From contig NC_087068.1 in the NCBI RefSeq assembly GCF_963678635.1, positions 3,970,001-4,034,000 on the forward strand: 64,000 nucleotides of DNA, written 5' to 3'. This document shows positions 21,815 to 32,559 of this stretch, piece after piece; positions within the stretch are counted from its first letter, which is position 1; every line of letters starts with the position of its first letter. The position numbers and the translations under genes are program-made. Source of the DNA: Symsagittifera roscoffensis. Its lineage: Eukaryota > Xenacoelomorpha > Acoela > Convolutidae. The notes below the pieces were generated by a model. That model saw only the letters and a program-made list of their open reading frames with translations. It had not been told where the DNA came from and ran no database searches.

Positions 21815-22887
21815 CAGGGGCGGATTTAGGGGGGTGGGGGCGGGGGGCCGGACGCCTCCCGCTCAGTAATTTGACCCTAACGAATACCAAAGGTCCCCCT
21901 TTGAACAATTTACTTAATTTTTTTCAAAGGGCGCCTTCGGCGCCGGTGTCTTTGGCCTTTTTAGTAAATTTTGAGGTGTGAAAATTCAAGGTGTGAAAAT
22001 GCGTCTTTTTTGAGGCCTCAAATTGGACTCATTTTTTGACTCGAGTCAGGTACCTGCTAGAAGGCACCTGTCAACCTGCCTCAATCGCAGTATATATACC
22101 TCGTACAAAAATACCTAGCTCATTCTAAAATTTTCTTCGCTGGACTTCACACTGCACTCTGGACTGGACCCTCGACTTCAACTTCAACCTTCCAGATGTC
22201 AAAGCGGACTGCTCCCAAGGACTCCAAGGCTTCTGGCTTCAAGACACTCAAGGCTTTCTTCACCAGTGGACCCAAGTAGTCACCACCTTCATCCACTGCA
22301 ACCACTCCCGAGCCTGACAACCCTGGACCATCCACTCCTGAGACGCCCATACCTGGATCATCAAGGCTCTTAGAGCCATTGGCTCCTTTAGCCACCATTA
22401 AGGATGAATCTCTTTCATCAAACAATCCTATATCTCCGCTCTCTGAGCGAGCTCTATACTATCCATCCTACATTGGAGCTCCAACCTCAGCTCAATGGAC
22501 CGATCTACAACCTCAGCTCAATGGACCGATACCCCAAAAACATTCACAACTGCACTCAGAGAGTGTCACAAAGCCACAATGTCAGTAATTTTTGCTTTGA
22601 TCCAGATTGTTGCTACCCTCCCAGTGACGGTATGCACTGCTGAGCGCTCTTTTTCAAGCATAAAACTACTCAAAAGTTACTTCCACTCCAAAATGAACAA
22701 GTACCGATTCTCAAACTTGGCCTTATTTTACATCCACAAAAATGTAAAAATCAAAGTCGAAGAGGTCATCGACAGATTTGCCGCAAAAATCGAAGCCTCA
22801 ATTTTGTTTAATTTTGTTATTTTTCTTATTGTAAATCACTGTATGCGTCAAGAGTTTTCTCAATTCACCCCCTTCAAGAAACCCCTG
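21815..22887 (+). mobile_element. hAT transposon, internally deleted, 8-bp TSD CCCTGGGA
   Basis: The left end CAGGGGCGGATTTAGG (21815) and the right end ACCCCTG (22887) are flanked by the identical octamer CCCTGGGA at 21807-21814 and 22888-22895. An 8-bp target duplication is the hAT signature. A TATA box (GTATATATACC, about 22090) precedes an N-terminal coding remnant, and the C-terminal hAT dimerisation domain follows, so the middle of the transposase is deleted. A GGCGCC-TTC-GGCGCC hairpin lies near 21928-21942. Total length is 1073 bp. Confidence 0.9.
22196..22860 (+). pseudogene. hAT transposase remnant (TTF-type zinc finger / hAT C-terminal dimerisation family)
   Basis: The ATG at 22196 gives MSKRTAPKDSKASGFKTLKA followed by FFTSGPK and an in-frame TAG (22277-22279). 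A Pro/Ser-rich stretch continues in the same frame. The C-terminal domain lies in another frame: TALRECHKATMSVIFALIQI, VATLPVTVCTAERSFSSIKL and LFYIHKNVKIKVEEVIDRFA. The AERSFSS motif and the following helix define the hAT dimerisation domain. The DNA-binding BED/TTF finger and the catalytic DDE core are absent. A 26-bp unit is duplicated at about 22484-22535 between the halves. Confidence 0.85.
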
Positions 22888-22895
22888 CCCTGGGA

Positions 22896-25820
22896 CATGC
22901 ATAAACTACCAATGTGACATGCCTAATCTGGTCCATCACCACTTCTAACAACAACCACTCTCCAACCCCCTCCCCCCTCGTTTAGACCACCCACCTCGTT
23001 TAGACAACCGCGACGTGTCACACTGAAAAAAATCGACCCCCTAAAAATGAGGATAAGGCTAGTCAAATGGCTAAAAACCAACCTGGAGAAACACTTTTGC
23101 CAATACTTTCCATTGCTGGATGCGAACGTACATAAAAATTTGAAATTTACAGAACCCATCAACATTTCTCTAACCAAAATACAAAATTGACAAGTAGAGG
23201 CCCCTTTCGTCGAGAATATTATGATTAATCTTACCAACCACGTTTAAGCGGGAACCCAGTAAACTATTATCAAGTGTTTTAACTTCATTCAAACTGTTTT
23301 TTTTTTTTAGAAATTCTTGTGGTTAACTTTTCAGTTAGTTCGTGACTCAACCAACTTTAAATCTCTCTTTTCAGATTTTCAGAGAGATTCAACATGAAAA
23401 CTTACTTCGTTATTCATGAAATGTAGTTCAGTTCTTTGAAATTATAGTTTTAAGCTGAGCTGCGAAGCATTGCAAAAATGTCTCTAAAATAGTTATTACA
23501 AAAATTACTGTTCATATTTACAGCCATGAGAAACTCTGGTTATCAAAATCCTCAAGTTTTTTTCCTTGACAACAGATGTAATCAATTTTTCTTATGAGAT
23601 TTCCGCCTAGGAATAATTTTACCAACAACAAGCTGAAGTTAGCAAATAGCATAACAAAGTAATTTTGACGAATATATAATTTTTTTTTTCAGTTTCTTTT
23701 CAAAAATGAAAAAAAAAGTAATTTCGGCCGCGATACATTTTTTTCAATTTATTTTCAAAAACAAAAAGAAATACTTTCAAAGATATGCTCACAGTTTACA
23801 TATGAATAGGTTTTAAAACCAATTTTTTTGAGATGTTTAATGTTTAAATCAGTATTCATGCAAAGATTTTTGCAAGGATCGAATGCAGGAATTGGCTTTT
23901 TCGCAACGACACAAGCTAGAAAAGCATTTCCTTCAAGAAATCAATTTGAATAATGACGTTTTGAAATCGCTAGGGGTGCAAACAAATTTCGTGATAGTTT
24001 TGTAGTTTTTTAGATAATCTCGGTGAAAGCGAGTGTCTTGGGATTTTTTCATCGCTTTCACCACTCATTCAATCTCTTTTCGTTATAAATTATACGAAAA
24101 AAAGGAGCCAAAAATTAAAAAATTAGCATATTTAATCCCCTTGCCTTGAACTCACTGGCCTCTCAATGCTAACAAATGAGCTTATTTGGATCTTTTTTCC
24201 TTAACTTGAGGCTCCCATAATAGGCGTTTTGCGAGGAAGAGTTAGAGTAGCAACTTTTGATAGAAATCAGCAAATTCAATTTCAATATTTTTGCAGGTTT
24301 TTTTTACAAAACCTCAAAAAGGACAATTGTTGTGGTTCGACTTTGTAAACGAGCAAACTGAGAATAGGAAGCATAAATTCAATTTTAAATGTTAAAAAAC
24401 TAAAATTGTATCTTATTTTTACAAATAATTTAAGATTCAGGATTGAAACTAGTATTTTTTCAAGATATATTATTCCACCGCTATATTAATCCATTTCAGC
24501 ATATATTAATCCAAGTTTGTTAATATAGACGGTTGGTTGACCACTGGTAGACCCGTTACAAACTGATTTTTCATTTTGAAACAATTACCGAAACTCAACG
24601 ATTAGTTTTAAATCTTAATTCAGTGATTCCGCAAGTTGCTGTATCTCCTCTATTTGGTTTTTTCCGGTTGACATTTGCCCCCATGCGGACTCTTGTTTTT
24701 GCTTTTTCTTTTTTCAGAAAAGTGTCGCACTGGAACCCTTCTCGGGTTGAAACAGTCGGTGTCAAGGAACAACTACTTGAAACGATATTTCTCCAAGTGT
24801 TTCTTTTTCCAATCCCAAGTCAAAGTTTTCAAGCAACCCCATCGACGCGTAAAATCAATAAATTCACAACTGTTACATGGACAACCACATTGACATGGCG
24901 GATACTCCAGAGCAGCCCAAACTCTCCCAAGCATTTCATCAAAGCGTAGTAGCCTGACACAACACTGGGTGAAACAATCATTTAGGTTCATGGATATCTT
25001 GATGTAACAAGAGCAGTGAGACTGGAGTAAACGGAAAAGTACCTCTGAAATAATTCAGCTTTTGAACTTCAAAAGCGAGATACAGAAACTGACCACAAAT
25101 GATTAGTCACTCAACAATGGTAACGAGGAATCAGATAACGTCTGCAACCAGTACTGACTTGACGTCAATTTGAACAATTTCTTCTTAGATTCAAAACCAC
25201 TAAAGATGGCAGTCGAGCAACAGAATGGTTGTCAACTAGAAAAATTACAGAAGACAAGTATAACATCGCCATTGATATTCTGAGAACCAATACGGCAATA
25301 AACGATTGATTTTGCTATTATATCAGCTTGAGATCAATGCAATGAAACTTTTTCCGAAACATAACTGTATTCTTAGCTTTATTCCAAAAGTTATTCCAAA
25401 ACATAGCTGTATTCTAAAACACGGAAATGGAAAGTTGTGCACTTATGCCCAAGAAATAAACTACCAGCAAAACTATTTACACACCTTGTTTTTTACAGGA
25501 CACCAGGCTTGTCCAGCCAGATAGGGAGCTTAGCTTTTTCCAAAAGTTTAGAAAAATTTTCGTTTTTTATAACACAGGCAAAAAATTGCAAATTTTTCTA
25601 CTTCAAAGACAGTAGTGGCCAGGATTACAAAGCGTATGGGACTATCTTTGTCTCTTTTGCGGTTAAAACAGTTCATCCATAAGACTTCGCCTCAACTTTA
25701 AGATGATCGCTCAGAAGCAGTTAATTGATTTTGTGCCAGGAGAACATTGTTGAAGGATAGCTACAGCAAAAACCCGACAACCATCATGGGATCGCGAGGT
25801 AGATTGTTTTGCAAAGAGAG
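22896..25820. other. Non-coding DNA between hAT element and Polinton copy 2
   Basis: 22896-23000 continues the AT-ended repeat family. Beyond that it is AT-rich with no supported gene. The block around 24470-24545 (repeated TATATTAATCCA followed by GGTTGGTTGACCACTGG) resembles the edge of a TIR but has no partner that I can find. Open frames at 24623-24949 and 25306-25682 show no motif. A protein-like frame at 25705-25900 (MIAQKQLIDFVPGEHC, a stop, then RIATAKTRQPSWDRE...) is unassigned. Confidence 0.4.
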
Positions 25821-25824
25821 ATGA

Positions 25825-25949
25825 TGATCAAACAGGTCTTATTCAACAAAAACCAGTAGTTTTCATGGTACACTATACACCAACAGACCCACGATTCTGA
25901 AAGTTATAGGAAGTATCAATGTAATCTGTGAAACAACACTTTTATCAGA
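25825..25949 (+). other. Left part of an ORF interrupted by Polinton copy 2
   Basis: Open after a TGA at 25822-25824, ending ILKVIGSINVICETTLLSDS at the target site. If the element and one target copy are removed, the frame continues without a stop into 43892-44134. The product is not recognised, and whether it is a real gene is uncertain. Confidence 0.3.
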
Positions 25950-25955
25950 CAGTGT
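25950..25955. repeat. Target-site duplication, left (CAGTGT)
   Basis: The six bases before Polinton copy 2. The right flank (43892-43897) is CAGTGC, a 5/6 match. Polintons make 6-bp target duplications. Confidence 0.65.
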
Positions 25956-26320
25956 TGTAGTATTTTTTGAAACAGTTCAGCCCGGGGAGGGGGTGCTGAC
26001 CTCCATGTATTAACATAGGCTATAGAGCATCCGGTCAGCACCCTATGTATTAACATAGGATATAGATTTCCCAGTGTATTAAGACAGGGAATAGGTTTCC
26101 CAATATATTAAGATAGCAGGTTTCAGATGGTAAGTTTCAGATGGTAAGTTGTTTTCGGCGCCCGAATTTCCTGTGTATAGCATATAGATTTCCCTATGTA
26201 TAAAAATTTCATTGAAGGGAAATAAGAACTTCTACGATTTGTGAGACGTAAGGGCTATTCTGTCTCACAAAACTGTGGTATGGTAAATTTCAGATGGTAA
26301 GTTTCAGAAAACGTTTTGAA
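25956..26320. repeat. Left TIR of Polinton copy 2
   Basis: Starts TGTAGTATTTTTTGAAACAG, then the GCCCGGGGAGGGGGTGCTGA block, then several copies of a TATTAACATAGG/TATTAAGATAGG motif and of TTTCAGATGGTAAG. It is the inverse of 43530-43891 with many substitutions, so the insertion is not recent. The first base differs from the right terminus (T instead of A). Confidence 0.85.
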
Positions 26321-27250
26321 AATCTCTCAAGTTATACTTGCAAAGACATTTTTATCTTGAAAAAAACATTTGAAAAAAATTGAAAAAAAAATTGGATGGT
26401 AAGTTTCAGATGGTAACTTTTGACAAAAATTACCTCTCGATTTAGAGTATTGGATCATTAACTAATATATCACAGAAAGTTTTTTTTTTCAGCTCCAATA
26501 TACTTCTTAATTTTATGACTTATTTTATCTTTTTTCACATAATTATCCCACGGTTATATAACAGATGCATATTAGCAGTTCCCCACTGAGTTAATGAAGC
26601 GTGAATTACTTTCTTGAGAGAATAAAATCTTAAATTTTCATAAAAAATTTAAACACATCCAATCAAAATTGCATGAACTTTTTCATTGGAACTAAGATGA
26701 AATTAAGCAAAAATTTTTAAGTTTCGACCAATCAGATGTTTTTTTCTACTTCTTTTTTCTACCTCAACTGGTTTATTTATTTTGTCATATTTCTTGTTAC
26801 GATTCATTTCAATTCTCTTTTATCACTTTGTCTTTAATCTTGGAATTTTTTTTTTAATTTTCTGAAATTTTCCAAAAATTATCATCCAAATTTGTCAATT
26901 GCTCTGCCCCGGTAAAAACTTACACTGAGAAAGATATAGTATCATATTTGTTTTGTGTCTGATTTTTTGTATAATAATTTCTCTATGTTTCTCAGAGTAA
27001 ACTTTTGAGTAGATTATACAATTTACTAGAAGTTGGTTACAGTTTTCATAAATTTATCTATTCTATCGTTAATTCTTTCAATTGGGGGACTACAACATCC
27101 ATATTCCATCATCCTTCTCCGTGTTTCTCACCAAAAGGTTAGTTGCTAGGATGCTTTTCGTAAAAAAAATGAGGAATTTAAAGAGTTGAATTACATATAT
27201 TATCAAACAATTCACTACATCCTATCGTAACTTTACTGCAAAAAAGTACA
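26321..27250. other. Non-coding terminal region of Polinton copy 2
   Basis: AT-rich, no gene. It matches 14000-15129 of copy 1 in inverted orientation. Further TTTCAGATGGTAAC/G words lie at 26395-26425. Confidence 0.6.
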
Positions 27251-27251
27251 C

Positions 27252-27884
27252 TTAAAAATAAAAAAAGTTCTTTTTCATAAAATTACTGATAAAATTCCTA
27301 ACATGCACATCATGAACACTATTCAAGATCTTCTGGAAGGAATTTAAAAAAAGAAAAGCTGGATAGATTGCGTAAAATCCACACAAATTATCAGTTTTTG
27401 GTAGCTTTCGAGGAACCATTCGTCGATACTTTTTTGTCAAAATGGGGTAAGTTGATCTCTTTATTCCCAAAGAATCAGCAAAGTAGTAATTTTTATTCAG
27501 TCGAGCAATCTTGATCCAGTGTTCTCCTCTATCATTGCTTGGGGCTGAGTTAATAATTGCAGAAGAGTATTTTGTTAGTTGAGGTACTATATCAGAAGCG
27601 CATGATCCCATGTACTTGCAGCTGAGCTCTGGAATTCTTCCAATAATTTGCAAAAGTGAAAAAATATCCATCTTTACAATTGTGGGCTGATTTACATCCA
27701 AAAAGAAATTGATAGTTTGATAGTGTACTCTAGGATAAAAAAGAATAATGACTTACACACATTTAGGATTTGAATCAACAAAGTCCCATACACAAGCTTT
27801 ATGTAGTGGGCAAAGCTTATTGAACGCTGTTTTACATTCTAGGTCGAAGAAGTGTCTCGGGTTTTCAATTACACTAAACAGCAT
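27252..27884 (-). pseudogene. Adenain-like cysteine protease, copy 2
   Basis: Start at 27884 (MLFSVIENPRHFFDLECKTA), reaching ACVWDFVDSNPKCV at about 27745. A 27-nt stretch, GTAAGT...CCTAG, with an in-frame TAA follows. The core from 27701 is then open: DVNQPTIVKMDIFSLLQIIG, catalytic His in GEHWIKIARLNKNYYFADSL and catalytic Cys in KTDNLCGFYAIYPAF. Length and motif order match the protease of copy 1. If the 27 nt are spliced out, the two parts join in frame; otherwise the gene carries one stop. It is the outermost late gene. Confidence 0.75.
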
Positions 27885-27908
27885 TCCTTCTCTATTTTTT
27901 CTGGAGCT

Positions 27909-28896
27909 TTAGGTCTGAAGAAAAACAAAAAAATTAAACTGCATTGCTTTCATTGTTGTAACATAGGGGTTACAAGGAGAAGTTGTATCTAATGAAAAAA
28001 TTGCTCTTCCGCCCCGAATAATTCTAAGCTCACTCAAATGAAATTGTTGATAATTGAAAGGATTTTCATGAAAAGATCCCGCAACAGCTGAATTTGTATT
28101 CATTGCACTAGCTATCCTTCTGATTGGGGCATTATTGAAAACATTTTTCTGAGTAAACTGGTTTTGACGAGATAAAGGTTCTTGCTTTTATTTCCATGTA
28201 ATTGTAATGAGTAGGTTCCCTTTCCAGATTCCATTGCAAACATTGATGCTTAGGTTCAGCTAGTAAAATTCTTCTAGTAAACAGTGAACAATCAACAATT
28301 TTCAGACTAACATGTGGAAAGTAAAAAAAATATCCCTGATCCTGAAGAATTTGCTCTATCAGTGAGCGGATACATATCAAATGCTTCCGGATTTTCTTCA
28401 AAACTATATCCGTGACAAGCAAGTATTCCTTTATTACTCATTGCCGACGAGTTGAATTCGTTCGATATTTGTGATTTATGTGGATATAATCCATTGGCGT
28501 TGTAAACCAATGTTTTATTAAAATAAACTTCACAATTGGAGAATACAGAATGTAGTAGATTGCTTACATAAGTTATGTAAGTTTGTAGTTCCTCATCTGA
28601 ATCTTCCTCCGATTTTGCTTTATGTTGGGCTTTTTCTTTTTTGAAAGCATCAAACAATCTTCCCTTGAATAGTTGAAGCTTTAAATTCAACTATTGGTGG
28701 GTATCACACATATCTAAAAATGATTACGGTCCGTCTCAAATTCAAACTCAATACTGCTTTCATCTTGAGAAATAATATGAAATACTTCTTGAGTGTAAGA
28801 TGAAATAATTGTTTCCAAAACTGGGACTTTATCAAAAAAGTTTTTAAGTAGAATTCTAAAAGCTCCTTTAAAATGACTACTTTTTTTTGTACTCAT
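27909..28896 (-). pseudogene. Major capsid protein, C-terminus deleted
   Basis: Starts MSTKKSSHFKGAFRILLKNF at 28896. It continues with SSIEFEFETDRNHF, then in other frames LQLFKGRLFDAFKKEKAQHK, ITYVSNLLHSVFSNCEVYFN, ACHGYSFEENPEAFDMYPLT, FPHVSLKIVDCSLFTRRILL and finally MNTNSAVAGSFHENPFNYQQ and LRIIRGGRAIFSLDTTSPCN. The NLLHSVFSN-type segment is characteristic of Polinton/adenovirus-like double-jelly-roll capsids. After MKAMQFN the sequence jumps directly to the protease leader, losing about 320 bp that copy 1 retains (13025-13345). Confidence 0.7.
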
Positions 28897-29014
28897 TTTC
28901 TTTTGTCAAAAACATCTTTGCGAGAGCGACTGATTTTTGAACTACTTTTTCGAGAAATGGCTCTTCTATTTCTATGCTTGAATTTCTTTTTCCCCTCTCC
29001 CAACTGTTTTCGAA

Positions 29015-29281
29015 CTAATTTTTTTCCAACATCTTTTGCAAATGTTTTGAATTTTTTCCGTCCACTGACATCTTCTCCGATCTCTGAAGCAGCATTTCAA
29101 ATAATTCTGATCCGATTCTTCTTGAAGCTGGGACTATATATTTTTTAATAAAGGAAATTGCAGTTATCCCAAGCGTTTGTGCAGGAGCACCAAAACCTCT
29201 TCCAGGTTGTCTCGCATGTCCAAGAAAAATAGGAAAGTTAGCTGACCTTCGAGCAACATTTTCGTATGAAGTATAAATCAA
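29015..29281 (-). pseudogene. Small Gly/Lys-rich basic late protein, copy 2
   Basis: Homologue of 12069-12377. YTSYENVARRSANFPIFLGH, ARQPGRGFGAPAQTLGITAI and SFIKKYIVPASRRIGSELFE are well kept. The basic tail is frameshifted after FEMLLQRSEK, so the C-terminus differs from copy 1. It overlaps the end of the upstream gene by a few bases. Confidence 0.5.
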
Positions 29282-30102
29282 AAATGATTATCCGAAATCT
29301 TGCGAAACAAGAGAACAACTTGTGTAATTTCTAGGGACACAAAAGGAATTTTTCACCTGTAGTATCCCTTAGTTCTTTTTTAATGCTGTAGAAAAAGTTT
29401 TTAAATAATTTTTCAAATTGTAAATTCGTAAGGGATTGATAATTCATGTACTGTCCTGTAGATGTTTTGTCTCCATTTTTAACTTTGGAAATGAAAGGAA
29501 TGCAACGCAGTAAAGGAGTTTTTGTATCACCTACTATATTATATACTATAATATCACTATAAGTCATTAGGGAATGTTCTCTTATAATGTCGTAAGAATA
29601 CTGAGGATAATGTGGTCCTTTTCTTTTCATTAAAACCCCTGTCTGATTTTGTTCTAAATCACAACCAACAATGTGACTCAAATCAGCTTTTGAATTATAA
29701 ACACTGATTGATCCTCAGTTAAATGAATGTTAATTTTTTATGTAACATTATCTACTGATTTTTTAAACATTATCTACCGTTATATTCACAATTTTGTGCG
29801 CTTACACGTTTTCGAACTTCGTCATTCATGGCTACAACTATATAAACAATACTTATATACAACCCAGGTTCAATATGTATCGGTTGAATCTTTCTTTTAT
29901 CCTCAGGAATTTCTCGTCCAGTAAACTTTCCCTCTGTAACGTTTTAGTACAATGAAGGGTACGATATTTCTGAAATAGCAACCTCCTATTCTCCTTTCAG
30001 ATCTAATTGTTCTGGTAAAAAATTTGTAAAGGAACTAAGACTATTATTCGGATAACAATTAAAAGAAGCAATAGAAACTAGCTCAAAATTAAAAGAATCC
30101 AT
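29278..30102 (-). pseudogene. Candidate minor capsid protein, copy 2
   Basis: ATG at 30102 (MDSFNFELVSIASFNCYPNN), so this copy keeps the start that carries a stop in copy 1. After several frameshifts the C-terminal half is open at 29681-29331: LMKRKGPHYPQYSYDIIREH and IPFISKVKNGDKTSTGQYMN. It ends at TGA 29278-29280. Function inferred from order and similarity to other Polintons only. Confidence 0.5.
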
Positions 30103-30189
30103 TACAACTGATCGATAGAAGTTCAATTTAAAAAAAATTAACTCTAATTTGAACGTTTTCTCAGCTCTTTCTCGTGAAATTTTCCCATA

Positions 30190-30884
30190 ATTTCTTCTTT
30201 TTCGAGATCTTTGATGATGTATGTAGGAAATTTTTTTGTAGATACTGCCAAAATTTCTAAAATGTTATCTGTAAACTGTGTTTTGTATCATTTTCGGAAC
30301 AGAACATCCTTTTTCGAAATTCAAACTCTATCACCAATTTCCAAATTTGGTTTAGTAGATTTCATGAACAATTTGTTATACACAATTGATAAAAAATCAC
30401 TAATTTTAACATCTCTCGGAGATTTTCCAATTGATCGGTTTTTGCAAAAGTTCAATGTAGAAACAAATTGCTGCAACTTGGGAAAAAAATTTTCACCATG
30501 ATCTTTAATGTAACGTTATATTATATGTTTTAAAAACTGAATTGCTCTCTGACAAATCTCGAAAAAATATGACCAGCAACTAATAATTACTTGACTCCAT
30601 TGTTTTGATTAGCTAACTTGTCTACAAGAGCCAAGTCCATACACCAGATTTCATTGACATAATTAGAAAAAGCTTGAAGTCTTCGGAAACACCTGATTGG
30701 TGGACCAAATTTCGTATACGATGTCTTGGTTTTTAAAAACTTTTCTACTTTCTTTTTTGGTAAACCACTCGCTTTACTCAAGTTTTGAATAGAACTGTAA
30801 CGAGAGCTGCCCCTAGAATACAATCTGTTTAGTCTTACTTTTCAGATTTTGAAAGCGATCCAGAATCCTTTGTCTTTTCCTGTG
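30190..30884 (-). pseudogene. Integrase, catalytic core deleted
   Basis: Start at 30884 (MPQEKTKDSG), with the zinc-binding/N-terminal part and first catalytic Asp present (SNYVNEIWCMDLALVDKLAN). The sequence then reads FSRFVRE and jumps directly to KHIIYRYIEDHGE. About 196 bp present in copy 1 (10611-10806) are gone, removing the second Asp and the catalytic Glu. The junction shares AGAG on both sides. The C-terminal tail (KLVIEFE, SENDTKHSLQ) persists in broken frames. This integrase cannot be active. Confidence 0.85.
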
Positions 30885-31252
30885 GCATTCTTGTTATTAA
30901 CAAGTTTAGGTGGAAATTGAGTTGCTTCCAAAATAGTAAAGTAAATATCGGGAAAATTGGTGTATTTGTCGCTTAAGTGCAGACACAAAGTCTACAATAG
31001 ATTCTTTTGTATCTCGATTATCTAATTTAATATTGTCTGACTGGCTGAGTTTAATTCTAGAACAATTCAAAATTAAATCAATAGGGTGCTTAATGTTGCC
31101 CGTTTTCAACCTCGCATTTACAGCAATTTAAACAGAATCAAATTTTTTGGTACAATCTAGTATTTTTCTTGCTTTTGTTCCAATTTTTGGTTTCATGGAA
31201 GTATACTTTGTGGTTGATATACTGAGTACGGAATGAAAACAAACTAATCCAT
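30870..31252 (-). pseudogene. Small conserved Polinton ORF upstream of integrase, copy 2
   Basis: Homologue of 9904-10296. The start at 31252 is followed at once by a TAG, and later segments (RIKLSQSDNIKLDNRDTKES, IVDFVSALKRQ, FPDIYFTILEATQFPPKLV) are split over frames. The C-terminal end overlaps the integrase start as in copy 1. Confidence 0.5.
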
Positions 31253-31373
31253 ACTAGGTCAATCGTTTAATGACAAAAAGGGTGATGATAGAATTCCATT
31301 GTAACCCTTTAATTGAACTTAAAATAACCCTTCTTTTGGGTAGTGGAGTTCTTTTTTGTGTTAGTTCCGAAAT

Positions 31374-31960
31374 TTATTTTCGATATTGTACTGCGTGTTC
31401 TTTCCGAAGATCTCGAAGCTCTCCTCTAAATAGGTTTACTAAACACTCGCTTAGAAACTGAATCAAATCTTTTGGACAATTGAGAATGAATTGTTTTCGA
31501 AGCCTTAGGGAACATTTTTGAAATATTGGGGGAATAGAGACGTATTGAATACTCATCTTCCAAAAATTTTGTCTCTAGTCCAGCTGGTAAAAAAAAATTT
31601 GTTGGAACTGAATCACTATTAGAGCAACAACTAAGAAAAACAACTGTTTTTGGTGTTAAATCAATAAGTAAATGACCATATGGAACAGATAATGCATCTT
31701 GATTCCAATCTTTCAATTGAGATCCTGGACCTCGTTGTTGAATTAATGTATTGATTTATTAAACATCCCTCGGCGTTTTGAACAAGACTTTGTGTGTATT
31801 TTGTAACTCTACATCTCTTCCTAATTTGCTTTGATGAAATAAATTGTGTTTGATGTATATTGTACTCAGTCCCTTGTGTCTCCCAGCAGTGGCAATTTTT
31901 ACAAATTGATTGGAGTTGAAATTTCGTCGCAAGAATCATCAAATATAAGAATCATCTTTT
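31374..31960 (-). pseudogene. Packaging ATPase, N-terminal half with P-loop deleted
   Basis: Retains Walker B (ILIFDDS) and the C-terminal part: ICKNCHCWETQGTEYNIHQT in one frame, and SVPYGHLLIDLTPKTVVFLS and VPTNFFLPAGLETKFLEDEY in the next. The sequence upstream of Walker B is fused to the end of the exonuclease-like gene. About 605 bp of copy 1 (8607-9213), including GQSGSGKS, are absent. It cannot bind ATP in the normal way. Confidence 0.8.
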
Positions 31961-31969
31961 CCTTCTGCA

Positions 31970-32380
31970 CAGTGAAGAGTTTTTGCATGACGAAATTGGT
32001 ATTTACTTCACCTCCAATCATATTCTTTATCTTTGAATATCAAAAAACTGAACTTTAGGGCAGGCGTAGTCATCCAAATTAGTAATCTTTGTTTCCAAAA
32101 ATTCTGACAGAATCTTACATTTTTCATAACCTTTTGCAAAAAGCTCCGTTTCTGTGGCTTCTAGATTTTTTAGTATTTTTTCAAGTTCGGTATATTTTTT
32201 AAAAACACTGCTCCAACGGATTCCATGAATGTGCTTTGTACACCATGAAGACCGGGATGTTCCTGTGAATTTTTTGGGAGGAAAAAAGGAATATCCTACA
32301 GTTTGTACATCCTTATAAACTCCTCACATTTTCACTATTTTGTTTTCAACACATTCAATATCCAAAACAACCAGACTCAT
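31970..32380 (-). pseudogene. Putative RNase H-fold exonuclease, copy 2
   Basis: ATG at 32380, MSLVVLDIECVENKIVKM, then a stop. Better middle part than copy 1: GVYKDVQTVGYSFFPPKKFT, SRSSWCTKHIHGIRWSSVFK, KKYTELEKILKNLEATETEL and EFLETKITNLDDYACPKVQF. The C-terminus is lost at the deletion that also removes the ATPase P-loop. The DIE and downstream Asp/His residues fit a DEDD-type nuclease; this is inference. Confidence 0.45.
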
Positions 32381-32559
32381 TTTGTTAACTGTTTTCTCTG
32401 GAGTTTTTTTATTAAAAAGATTAATAATCAAACAAAGCATATATTGATGAAGCAAATATTTTAATATATAAACCGAAAATAATTCCAGTCACGTCACCAA
32501 GAAAGCATGAACTGGGAAGACTAGGTGCAACATAACAATGCCCAGGTCCTTTTTTCGTA

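Larger units (their letters stand above)
19984..22139. repeat. 1.08-kb direct tandem duplication
   Basis: Copy A is about 19984-21061 and copy B about 21062-22139. Both start at TCTACAA followed by a T-run and ATCGATTATTATCCAT, then GAACTCCGGTGCGAGAGTGA. Both continue through the same spacer, the same left half of the AT-ended repeat, the CATGCATAAACCCC array and the first roughly 300 bp of a hAT element. The copies differ by scattered substitutions. In copy A the hAT part is cut where copy B begins. Confidence 0.8.

Noticed and set aside
22147-22425. 92-residue minus-strand Gly/Val-rich ORF
   Set aside because: It is antisense to the transposase remnant starting at 22196 and its Pro/Ser-rich linker.
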